Shown here one piece after another: positions 14,972 through 22,376 of a DNA stretch of 64,000 nt. The translations under genes were made by a program, and so were the position numbers. The notes under the pieces were generated by a model, which was not told the origin of the DNA, did not search any database, and saw only the letters and a list, made by a program, of their open reading frames with translations. Origin of the DNA: Mucilaginibacter pedocola (lineage in GTDB: Bacteria; Bacteroidota; Bacteroidia; Sphingobacteriales; Sphingobacteriaceae); NCBI RefSeq assembly GCF_002013915.1, contig NZ_MBTF01000023.1:124001-188000 (forward strand), given 5' to 3'. Every line of letters begins with the position of its first letter. Positions within the stretch are counted from its first letter, which is position 1.

Positions 14972-15346
14972 ATGATGGAAATAAAAGAGTTAACACGCGC
15001 CGAAGAACAGATAATGCAAGTGCTGTGGCAGTTGCAAAAAGGCTTCGTAAAAGATGTGCTTGACGTATTGCCCGAGCCGAAACCTGCGTACAATACGGTA
15101 TCAACTATCATCCGGATACTGGAGACCAAAGGCTTTGTGGGGCATACGGCCTACGGCAAAAGCCACGAGTATCATCCCATTATCAGCAAAGAAGCTTACA
15201 AAAACTTTGCTGCCGATAAATTGCTTACGGGCTACTTCGATAATTCGGTGAACCGTATGCTCTCCTTTTTTGTGAAGAAAGAAAAAATAGACCTGAAAGA
15301 GGCCGATGAGATAATGAAACTTATTGAGAAACTTAAAGAGAAATAG
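14972..15346 (+). CDS. BlaI/MecI/CopY family transcriptional repressor
   Basis: 124 residues, normal for the family. The winged helix begins IKELTRAEEQIMQVLWQLQKGFVKDVL (residues 4-30), followed by PAYNTVSTIIRILETKGFVGH, the recognition helix and wing typical of Penicillinase_R proteins. The C-terminal helices (FAADKLLTGYFDN, FFVKKEKIDLKEADEIMKLIEKL) form the dimer part. It is followed two bases later by an M56-family sensor protein, the classical repressor/antirepressor pair. In other bacteria the sensor triggers cleavage of the repressor; here the inducer is unknown and no beta-lactamase gene lies next to it. Confidence 0.95.
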   Translation: MMEIKELTRAEEQIMQVLWQLQKGFVKDVLDVLPEPKPAYNTVSTIIRILETKGFVGHTAYGKSHEYHPIISKEAYKNFAADKLLTGYFDNSVNRMLSFFVKKEKIDLKEADEIMKLIEKLKEK

Positions 15347-15348
15347 TT

Positions 15349-17322
15349 ATGGCTTGGTGGCATTATTTGTTGCTGGTAAATATTTACCTCACCTTGTTTT
15401 TTGGCTTTTACGCGCTGCTTTTGCGCCGCGAAACCTTTTTTCAGCTTAACCGCATTTACCTGGTAGGGGCGGCGCTGCTATCGTTCTTTATCCCATTGAT
15501 GCAGTCGGAATGGGTGAAGAACCTGTTTATTACGCAAAAGGTGCAATATGTATTTTACGGTACGGGTACCGAAATAAACATAACAGCCATGGCACCTATA
15601 AACAATAGCTCCTACACGCTGGGCGAAATACTGGTAATGGTATACCTTGCCGGCGTTACGCTGCTTGCTTTGCGGCTGATGTGGCAATTTATACAGCTTA
15701 GGCGAGTGATAAAGCAGGAAACGCCATCGGCCACGCCCTACTCTTTTTTTAATACCGTAAACGTTGCCGAAGATACCGAAGGCCGCGACGTAATTATGGC
15801 ACACGAGCATGTGCACGCCAAACAATGGCACTCGGCAGATGTGCTGGTGATAGAAGCGGTAATGATCATTAACTGGTTTAACCCCGTGGTGTACCTGTAC
15901 CGCTTTGCCGTTAAGCACATACACGAGTACATTGCCGACCGCCAGGCCATTGATGCCGGCAACGATAAAGCCGAGTATGCCATGCTGTTGCTTAGCCAAA
16001 CCTTTAACACACCCCAAAGCCAATTAGTTAACCCATTTTATAACCACAGTTTATTAAAACAACGAATTATGATGTTACAGAAGAACAGATCGGCGAGGGT
16101 GAAGTTGTTAAAGTACGGCTTATCGGCCCCATTATTTGGTTTGATGCTGGTATTGTCGTCAGCCACCATCAGTAACAGCAAGGCTATTGAAGCCATCCAC
16201 GATAATGCAGCAGAGTTGTTATTGCAACCCGCTACCGGCGAGGCACCCGAAGAGGCAAAAGTTATAGAGCCCACCGCTACAAATTTATTGCTTAAAGAAA
16301 CGGTAGTGGTTATTGATACTCCGCGACGGGGTAAAGTTTATATGAAGGTGGACAAAATGCCGCAATTTGGAAAAGATGAGAGTGCATTTGGTCGGTACAT
16401 TGGAAAAAACGTTAGATACCCTGCTATTGCCAGAGAGCATAATGTGCAGGGCCGTGTAATACTCACTTTTGTGGTAGAAAAAGACGGCTCATTGAGCGAT
16501 GTAAAAGTACTGCGTGGTATTGGCAGCGGCTGCGACGAAGAAGCCGTACGCGTAATAAAAGCATCGCCTAAATGGACACCGGGCACACAAGGGGGTAAAA
16601 AGGTACGGACCCAATTCTCGGTGCCTGTAAATTTTGCACTTTCACTTGAGGCTGATAATAAAGAAAATGCAACTTATACCGAACCTACGGTAGCGAGCTC
16701 GGCCGTTCCCAACGAGGTATTTACCGCGGTAGAGCAGCAACCAGCCTACAAAGGGGGCAATGAGGCTTTTGCAAAATTCCTTACCGCCAACATTAAATAC
16801 CCGGCTGAAGCACGTAAAAATAAGATACAGGGTCGCGTAATTACCACCTTTGTAGTGATGAAAGACGGTAGCATAAACAACGTAAAAGTATTGCGCGGAA
16901 TTGGCTACGGTGCGGATGAGGAAGCCGTGCGCGTTGTGAAAGCCATGCCAAAATGGAACCCCGGCATGCAAAACGGGCACCCTGTAAATGTACAATTTAC
17001 GGTACCGATCACTTTTACACTTGATGGTAAACAACTAAACCTGCAAGGCAAAGTAGACCCGGCGATATATCCTAAAACATATAAATTGTTAGCGGGTGAT
17101 ACCAGCACTATCAAAACCGGAGATGGTAAAACATTTATCGAGCTAAAGGGAGATAAAGTGCCATTGTATATTGTTGACGGTAAAGAAGCGAAGGATCTGA
17201 GCAGTATTAACCCCAATGATATTCAGAGTATCAGCGTATTAAAAGATGCATCTTCGACATCTATATATGGTGATAAGGGCAAAAATGGGGTGATTTTAGT
17301 AACTACTAAAAAAGCAAAATAG
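15349..17322 (+). CDS. M56-family (BlaR1-like) membrane protein with two TonB C-terminal-like domains and a plug-like tail
   Basis: 657 residues. The N-terminal part has four membrane segments (about 5-25, 35-52, 88-108 and 262-280) and a cytoplasmic peptidase signature MAHEHVHAKQWH (HExxH, near residue 147) with EYIADRQAI downstream, as in BlaR1/MecR1. Beyond the last helix come two tandem TonB_C-like domains (IGKNVRYPAIAREHNVQGRV and LTANIKYPAEARKNKIQGRV mark their starts, about 130 residues apart). At the end is a segment resembling the plug of SusC-type TonB receptors (LYIVDGKEA...SISVLKDASSTSIYG...GVILVTTKK). The periplasmic half thus imitates parts of the TonB energy-transfer and receptor machinery. 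It is two bases from the repressor gene. What it senses is unknown. Confidence 0.9.
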   Translation: MAWWHYLLLVNIYLTLFFGFYALLLRRETFFQLNRIYLVGAALLSFFIPLMQSEWVKNLFITQKVQYVFYGTGTEINITAMAPINNSSYTLGEILVMVYLAGVTLLALRLMWQFIQLRRVIKQETPSATPYSFFNTVNVAEDTEGRDVIMAHEHVHAKQWHSADVLVIEAVMIINWFNPVVYLYRFAVKHIHEYIADRQAIDAGNDKAEYAMLLLSQTFNTPQSQLVNPFYNHSLLKQRIMMLQKNRSARVKLLKYGLSAPLFGLMLVLSSATISNSKAIEAIHDNAAELLLQPATGEAPEEAKVIEPTATNLLLKETVVVIDTPRRGKVYMKVDKMPQFGKDESAFGRYIGKNVRYPAIAREHNVQGRVILTFVVEKDGSLSDVKVLRGIGSGCDEEAVRVIKASPKWTPGTQGGKKVRTQFSVPVNFALSLEADNKENATYTEPTVASSAVPNEVFTAVEQQPAYKGGNEAFAKFLTANIKYPAEARKNKIQGRVITTFVVMKDGSINNVKVLRGIGYGADEEAVRVVKAMPKWNPGMQNGHPVNVQFTVPITFTLDGKQLNLQGKVDPAIYPKTYKLLAGDTSTIKTGDGKTFIELKGDKVPLYIVDGKEAKDLSSINPNDIQSISVLKDASSTSIYGDKGKNGVILVTTKKAK

Positions 17323-17350
17323 CACACAGTTTAGTTAATTATAAACCTGG

Positions 17351-17379
17351 CCGGCAGATGCAAATTTGCCGGTTTTTTT
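17351..17379 (+). terminator. Intrinsic terminator of the BlaI/M56 operon
   Basis: CCGGCA / TGCCGG arms followed by seven T, about 30 bases after the stop codon. Confidence 0.7.
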
Positions 17380-17392
17380 GTGTTATCCCTTT

Positions 17393-17529
17393 TGTCATAT
17401 CGAGGGAAGCGAAGCGACGAGATATCTTGTTAAATAAAGTATGAACGCTAATGTATGAACGATTTGCAGCCGTACAGGATATCTCCCCAGGCTGCGCCCA
17501 TCTCTCCCCGCTGCCCATCGAAATAACAA
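17393..17529. repeat. Inverted-repeat element, TGTCATTTCGA type (degenerate copy 2)
   Basis: Ends TTGTCATATCGA and ATCGAAATAACAA are imperfect. Inner segments GAGATATCTTGT and ACAGGATATCTC correspond to the GAGAAATCT arms of other copies. Lies between the M56 gene and a small membrane protein gene. Confidence 0.65.
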
Positions 17530-17591
17530 ATAATATAAGTTGGTGATTATGAAATACTCTCTCTAAATTTATACCATAAACCTGCCCCGCC

Positions 17592-17984
17592 ATGAATGTT
17601 AAACTAATCCTTCAATTATCCCTTTTCGGGCTGATAATGGCCTTTGGTACCATATCGCTTATACCCGAACCTATCGAACCATTCTTTTGGGTGGTGATAT
17701 TTATATTTTCAGCAGTAGTGATTGCCAAAGCCTGCCCGGCCAAACATTTTTGGCATGGCTTTCTGTTAAGCCTTTTCAATAGCGTTTGGATAACTTTAGT
17801 GCATGTTTATTTTTATGATAAGTACCTGCCGCATCATCCTAATATGTCGGGGTTCGAAATTGGTACACACCCGCGGGTGATGATGATATTAATGGCACCA
17901 CTATTCGGCATTATCTTCGGGCTGATACAGGGCGCATTTGCTTACATAGCCTCAAAGTTGTTTAAGCCCAATCCGGTTTACTGA
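17592..17984 (+). CDS. Hypothetical four-helix membrane protein
   Basis: 130 residues with four predicted membrane helices (about 3-23, 29-46, 50-73 and 95-120), a conserved-looking HFWHGF turn and HPNMSGFEIGTHPR in the periplasmic loop. There is no recognised family motif. Its last seven bases overlap, tail to tail, the end of the PAS-domain gene on the other strand. Gene-like codon use and a clean start (CCATGAATG context) support it as real. Function unknown. Confidence 0.65.
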   Translation: MNVKLILQLSLFGLIMAFGTISLIPEPIEPFFWVVIFIFSAVVIAKACPAKHFWHGFLLSLFNSVWITLVHVYFYDKYLPHHPNMSGFEIGTHPRVMMILMAPLFGIIFGLIQGAFAYIASKLFKPNPVY

Positions 17985-18664
17985 GCATCTGTAGACTCCA
18001 TAGCTTCTTTTTGCTCGCGCAGGTTCCGCATAATTTTGGTGAAGCCGCGGTGGTTACGTTCCTCATCGTATAAGGGGAATACCAGCCCGCTGCCCCAAAA
18101 GCGGCTTCCGTCGCGCCGCATGTGGTAGCGCTCGTCAATAGCGCGGCCGTGGATGAGCGCATTGGTCAATTCTTTTTCCGGCTCGCTAATAGCAATATCT
18201 TCGGGCGTGAAAAATATTTTGGCGCTGCGGCCAATTACTTCAACTTCTTTATAACCTAAAACTTTCTCTGCACCCGAGTTCCAACTGTTAATGTCGCCGT
18301 TCTTGTCGGTAGTTACTACGGCGTAATCTTCCAAACTCTCCAGCACCTGGTGGAAAAAGTCCTCACTCATCCTGAAGTAGCTGTCGTCAAAAATATCCTG
18401 CCCGGTTATGTTATCGTTCCGCGTTTCATAATCCAGCATAATAATAGTTTCGCTGATGCCGGCTGCCATTACCATAGGTTCGCGGGTTATTTTGTAGAAA
18501 GTTTCGTAACCCTCGGGTAGGTTATATAGTTCGGGCTTTTTGCGTACGGGTTTCAGCGTAATAGCATTTTCCAGCGATGGCTCGGCGGCGCTGCTGGCCA
18601 GCAGGTAAGTGTAGCCTTTTTCTATCAGGTCGCCCAGTAATTGCGGCGTGAACGGGATCTTCAT
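17978..18664 (-). CDS. PAS/PAC domain protein without output domain
   Basis: 228 residues. The N-terminal 80 residues are of unknown fold. Residues about 100-220 form a PAS domain with its PAC end: FFHQVLESLEDYAVVTTDKNGDINSWNSGAEKVLGY, then IIGRSAKIFFTPED-like text and YHMRRDGSRFWGSGLVFPLYD, and GFTKIMRNLRE at the end. No histidine kinase, GGDEF or HTH segment follows, so it is a stand-alone sensor module. It may bind a small ligand or a partner kinase encoded elsewhere. It lies downstream of a 51-residue stress-type membrane protein on the same strand (gap about 67 bases), and a shared transcript is possible. Confidence 0.85.
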   Translation of the reverse strand: MKIPFTPQLLGDLIEKGYTYLLASSAAEPSLENAITLKPVRKKPELYNLPEGYETFYKITREPMVMAAGISETIIMLDYETRNDNITGQDIFDDSYFRMSEDFFHQVLESLEDYAVVTTDKNGDINSWNSGAEKVLGYKEVEVIGRSAKIFFTPEDIAISEPEKELTNALIHGRAIDERYHMRRDGSRFWGSGLVFPLYDEERNHRGFTKIMRNLREQKEAMESTDAQ

Positions 18665-18731
18665 GGTGGCAGTAGAGTTATTGAAAAGGCCCCGGTTTGC
18701 GCCGGAGCCTTTGATTTATAATGTTTGCTTA

Positions 18732-18887
18732 CTATATTGCTGTCGGCCTGCGTATAATACCCAGTATTACGGCTATAACGGCCAGTACCAGCAATATATT
18801 TATCAATCCGCCTACGGTGGTGAAGAAAAAGCCCACGGCCCAACCAATAACAAGGATGACCGCGATGGTATACAATAATGAATTCAT
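18732..18887 (-). CDS. 51-aa small membrane protein, lmo0937-family-like
   Basis: ATG at 18887 (reverse strand) to TAG at 18732. The protein MNSLLYTIAVILVIGWAVGF...GGLINILLVLAVIAVI...RRPTAI has two membrane helices joined by a FTTVGG turn, which is the pattern of the lmo0937/DUF5670 small membrane proteins, often induced by envelope or osmotic stress. The 5' leader reads ACATCTACTACC directly before the ATG; eight bases of it are complementary to the conserved linker of the small RNAs at 7.5-8.3 kb. The exact biochemical role of the family is not known. Confidence 0.75.
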   Translation of the reverse strand: MNSLLYTIAVILVIGWAVGFFFTTVGGLINILLVLAVIAVILGIIRRPTAI

Positions 18888-18963
18888 GGTAGTAGATGTT
18901 TAAAATGTTATTTATTATGGGTTATGTAATAAATAATGTGCCAAAAAAATAGGTTAGTGGTTA

Positions 18964-19163
18964 TTTTACCGCAAAGGGCGCAAAGATTTGCAGCTTCATT
19001 AGCGCAAAGGCCACAGAGCTTTGCAAACCGTTTATTAAGGTTTTAAGAGGGATAAATTAGTAAGTAAAGTAGCTATAAAAGGTAATCGCGGTAGGAAATG
19101 AAATTGCGCTTGCAAGGCTTTGCGCTTCTTTGCGTTTTTTCTCTGCGTTCTTTGCGGTTAAAT
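18964..19163. repeat. Inverted-repeat element, ACCGCAAAG type
   Basis: Begins TTTTACCGCAAAGGGCGCAAAG and ends CTTTGCGGTTAAAT, about 200 bases apart. Inner words GCGCAAAGGCCACAGAG and TTTGCGCTTCTTTGCG also pair in part. There is no coding frame. It fills the gap between the 51-aa gene and the M61 peptidase gene and is unrelated in sequence to the TGTCATTTCGA type. Confidence 0.65.
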
Positions 19164-19178
19164 AATAAAGCCAACAAA

Positions 19179-19208
19179 AAGCCCCCTATCCAAAAGAATA
19201 GAGGGCTT
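19179..19208 (-). terminator. Terminator of the M61 peptidase gene
   Basis: On the minus strand AAGCCCTCTAT / ATAGGGGGCTT pair with one mismatch, followed by a T-rich stretch. Lies 20 bases past the stop codon at 19228. Confidence 0.6.
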
Positions 19209-19227
19209 GTATAAAAAGTTATTCAAT

Positions 19228-21027
19228 CTACAACTTCAACCATTTTTTACGTACCGCCAATTGCTTTTCGGTAGCGTTTGGCAATTGCTCGGCTTTGTAT
19301 TGAACGCGGCTGTTGCGTTGCAGGGTTACCGGTAGGCTGTAGGGTTTACCATCGCGTATTACGGCTACGGTAACTTTATCGCCTACTTTATGGGCGTTCA
19401 GCATTGCTGCAAGATCGGTAACCGGTGTGCCGTCTATCGATACTATTTCGTCGCCCACGTTAATGCCGTCTTTCCAACCCGGTCCATCGCGCAACACCAT
19501 GGTCACTATCTTTTTACCATTTTGGTTTACCGATACGCCCAGTGTTGGGTTATTGGTATCGGCCAGTTTATCTACTATCTGGTAACCGGCGTAGCCCAAG
19601 TATTTGTTATAATCGATAGCTGCTAAGCCATTGATGTATTTAGCATAAAAATCATCCAGTTTTTTACCTGCGAATTTTTCGAAACCTGCTTTAAACTCGG
19701 CATCGGTATAGCCGCGTTTTTTGCCTTTGTAATAGGTTTGGTACATGTATTTCATTACATCGTCCAGCGATTGCTTGCCGCCGGTGTTGTTCATTATCTC
19801 CAGGTCAAGCAGCATGCCTACTACAGCACCTTTGTCGTAGTAAGATATACCGGTGTTGTATGAGTTCTCGTTAGGGCGGTAAGCTTTTATCCAGGCATCA
19901 AAGCTGGCTTCGGCCAATGGCTGTATGCGCGAACCGGGCTGGTTCTCTACCGTGTTTATATCACCAATAGCATCTTCCAAATAGGCATCGGCCGAGTAAA
20001 CATCAGCATGCAGGCGGGCCAGGTTTTGGTAGTAGGCAGTAAAGCCTTCGGCTATCCACAGGTTGGTGGTGTAGTTTTCGTTCTCGTAATCAAACGGGCC
20101 CAATACTATAGGGCGCAGGCGTTTTACATTCCACAAGTGGAAGTGCTCGTGTGCTACCAGGCCTAAAAAGCCCATGTAGCCGCTCTCGCTGCCATATTGC
20201 TCGCGGCCGGCACCTAATACGGTAGAGCTTAGGTGCTCTAAACCGCCGCCACCACGCTGGCGGTTGTGTACAATAAAGGTGTAGTGTTTATTAGGGTTCT
20301 CGCCAAATACGGCAGTTTCGGCTTCAATAATTTTAGTCATGTCCTTTTTCAGGCGCTCTTTATCGTAGTTACCGCCGCCATACATGGCCACTTCGTATTT
20401 AACGCCGGCAGCATCAAAACCAAATACATCCTGCGTGCCCACCTCGATAGGCGAATCGAACAGGATATCATAGTTTGGCGAAGTGCGGGTGAACTGGTCG
20501 CCGCTAACCATTTCAAGGCTGGTAGATACGGTGGTCCAATCTTTATAAGGGATTATTTTTACGGTAGAAGGTTGGTCCAGCATACCTTTTGGGTACAGGA
20601 ATACGCCTGAAGTTGAAAGGAAGCCGTGGCTCACATCAACAAAACTGGTACGTACCGATACCTCGAAAGCATAAACCTTGTATTTAACCACTACGGTAGA
20701 TACGCCGGTGGTAGCAATATGCCAGGTGTTTTTACTAACCTTTGGCGCGGCAATAGCTTTGCCATTGGCGGTAGCGGTAAGGCTCTCTATGTTTTTGGCA
20801 AACTCGCGCACCAGGTAGCTGCCGGGCGTCCAAACAGGCATCTTTAATTCGAGGCTTGCTTGTTTCAGGCCGCTAACGGTCATTTCTACATCAATGTAAT
20901 GAGCCTGTACTTCGGGAAAGGTAACTTTATAAGATATTTTAGGAGATACAGCAGCAGCTTCGGCCGTGGAAACTTTCATAAATAATAATATTAAATAAGC
21001 CAGAGCTATAGGTTTAAAATTTTTCAT
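19228..21027 (-). CDS. M61-family metallopeptidase with C-terminal PDZ domain
   Basis: 599 residues with a signal peptide (MKNFKPIALAYLILLF to about residue 25). The N-terminal beta domain starts ISYKVTFPEVQAHYIDVEM. The peptidase core has GGGLEHLSSTVLG and the zinc site LVAHEHFHLWNVKRLRP (HExxH, near residue 292), with NLWIAEGFTAYYQNL supplying the third ligand (E), all typical of glycyl-aminopeptidase-like M61 enzymes. A PDZ domain covers about 480-570 (LGVSVNQNGKKIVTMVLRDG, GWKDGINVGDEIVSIDGTPV). It probably trims peptides in the periplasm. Single-gene unit facing away from the RND operon. Confidence 0.93.
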   Translation of the reverse strand: MKNFKPIALAYLILLFMKVSTAEAAAVSPKISYKVTFPEVQAHYIDVEMTVSGLKQASLELKMPVWTPGSYLVREFAKNIESLTATANGKAIAAPKVSKNTWHIATTGVSTVVVKYKVYAFEVSVRTSFVDVSHGFLSTSGVFLYPKGMLDQPSTVKIIPYKDWTTVSTSLEMVSGDQFTRTSPNYDILFDSPIEVGTQDVFGFDAAGVKYEVAMYGGGNYDKERLKKDMTKIIEAETAVFGENPNKHYTFIVHNRQRGGGGLEHLSSTVLGAGREQYGSESGYMGFLGLVAHEHFHLWNVKRLRPIVLGPFDYENENYTTNLWIAEGFTAYYQNLARLHADVYSADAYLEDAIGDINTVENQPGSRIQPLAEASFDAWIKAYRPNENSYNTGISYYDKGAVVGMLLDLEIMNNTGGKQSLDDVMKYMYQTYYKGKKRGYTDAEFKAGFEKFAGKKLDDFYAKYINGLAAIDYNKYLGYAGYQIVDKLADTNNPTLGVSVNQNGKKIVTMVLRDGPGWKDGINVGDEIVSIDGTPVTDLAAMLNAHKVGDKVTVAVIRDGKPYSLPVTLQRNSRVQYKAEQLPNATEKQLAVRKKWLKL

Positions 21028-21126
21028 GGTTGCAATTTATGAAAATTTATGTTTTTTAATTGAAACGCAAAAAAAGGGGTGTTGTAAAATGGTTGATACA
21101 CGCAAGCAATATGCACACTAAGCGGT

Positions 21127-21134
21127 TAGTTTTG
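21127..21134 (+). promoter_or_regulatory. Possible -7 element of the RND efflux operon
   Basis: TAGTTTTG fits TAnnTTTG and lies 116 bases before the adaptor start codon. No well-spaced -33 box was found, so this is tentative. Confidence 0.25.
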
Positions 21135-21250
21135 CGGTTATTAAGCGGTGCAGGTATTTTATATTTACGCCGAAAAAAATATACAACAGCAAACAAATGC
21201 GAACGCCTTTTTATTTACAGATGAACCTCATCATCAGCCAATAAGCCGAC

Positions 21251-22372
21251 ATGAAAACGAAATACATTATATACACATTGTTGGCTTTGCTGGTGGCCTT
21301 CCTTATTTATAATAAATTTTTTAGTCAGCACGCTAAAGAGCGCGATGCCCTAACCGCCGGTGGTGGTGGAGCAGGCGGCGGAGGCGGCAAAGGTGGTGGC
21401 AAGGGCGGAAAAGGCGGTAAGCCCAACCCGCCGGTATCGGTAACGCTGATGGTGGTGAAAGATACCGCCGTGAGCAACCAGATAGATATTACCGGTACCA
21501 TTGATGCCAACGAAAAGGTAAGCCTGATAAGCCAAACCGCGGGCAATATTACCGGAATTTACTTTAATGAAGGTACCAAAGTGAGCAAAGGGCAACTGCT
21601 GGTAAAAGTTTACAACCAGGATCTGCAGGCATCACTGCAGCAAATAAACGCCCAAATGGTTTTGGCGCGCGATATTAATAACCGCAACAAGATATTATTA
21701 GAGAAAGAGGCCGTTAGCAAAGAGGAGTACGAAACTTCACTATCGTCCCTCAATGCCATGAAGGCGCAGGCCGATGTAATAAGGGCACAGATAGCCCGTA
21801 CCGAAATACGTGCACCATTCTCAGGCACTATAGGCTTGCGTAACGTTAGCCCGGGTGGCTATTTGTCGCCGCAAACGCCTATTGCCACATTGGTGAATAT
21901 CGACCCGGCGAAGCTTACCTTCTCGGTACCTGAGCGCTATCTGCCTTTGATAGGTGCAGGCAGCAAGGTGAAGTTCACTATCGAAAGTTCGCAGAAAGAC
22001 TTCAGCGCTACGGTTTATGCTGTAGAGCCTGCCTTGGATGCAACATCGCGCACCATTACGGTAAGGGCAAAAGCACCTAACGAGGGTAATTTGCTTACCG
22101 CAGGCTCGTTCGCCAAGGTGAACCTTACGCTCGACCAGATACCAAAAACCATTATGGTACCAACCGAATGCGTTATCCCCGACCTGAAAAGCAGCAAGGT
22201 ATACGTAATGCACAACGGCATAGCCGAGGCACGATTTGTGAAAACTGACCTGCGTACCGATACCAAAATACAGATCATCGACGGCCTGAAACAAGGGGAC
22301 AGCCTGGTAGTATCGGGCCTGATACAGATACGCCCGAAATCGCCTTTGAAGGTTAAAAACGTTATAAAATAG
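21251..22372 (+). CDS. RND efflux periplasmic adaptor (membrane fusion protein)
   Basis: 373 residues. One N-terminal membrane anchor (about 6-22), then a striking Gly/Lys-rich linker (about 37-58) before the folded part. The biotinyl-lipoyl half motif ANEKVSLISQTAGNITGIYFNEGTKVSKGQLLVKV is followed by a short coiled-coil hairpin (about 118-165), the second lipoyl half (TEIRAPFSGTIGLRNVSPGGYLSP) and the beta-barrel and membrane-proximal domains. It joins the RND pump to a TolC channel. Stop and next start are 4 bases apart, so it is the first gene of a three-gene operon. The G/K-rich linker is unusual in length for this family. Substrates unknown. Confidence 0.95.
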   Translation: MKTKYIIYTLLALLVAFLIYNKFFSQHAKERDALTAGGGGAGGGGGKGGGKGGKGGKPNPPVSVTLMVVKDTAVSNQIDITGTIDANEKVSLISQTAGNITGIYFNEGTKVSKGQLLVKVYNQDLQASLQQINAQMVLARDINNRNKILLEKEAVSKEEYETSLSSLNAMKAQADVIRAQIARTEIRAPFSGTIGLRNVSPGGYLSPQTPIATLVNIDPAKLTFSVPERYLPLIGAGSKVKFTIESSQKDFSATVYAVEPALDATSRTITVRAKAPNEGNLLTAGSFAKVNLTLDQIPKTIMVPTECVIPDLKSSKVYVMHNGIAEARFVKTDLRTDTKIQIIDGLKQGDSLVVSGLIQIRPKSPLKVKNVIK

Positions 22373-22376
22373 CCCT

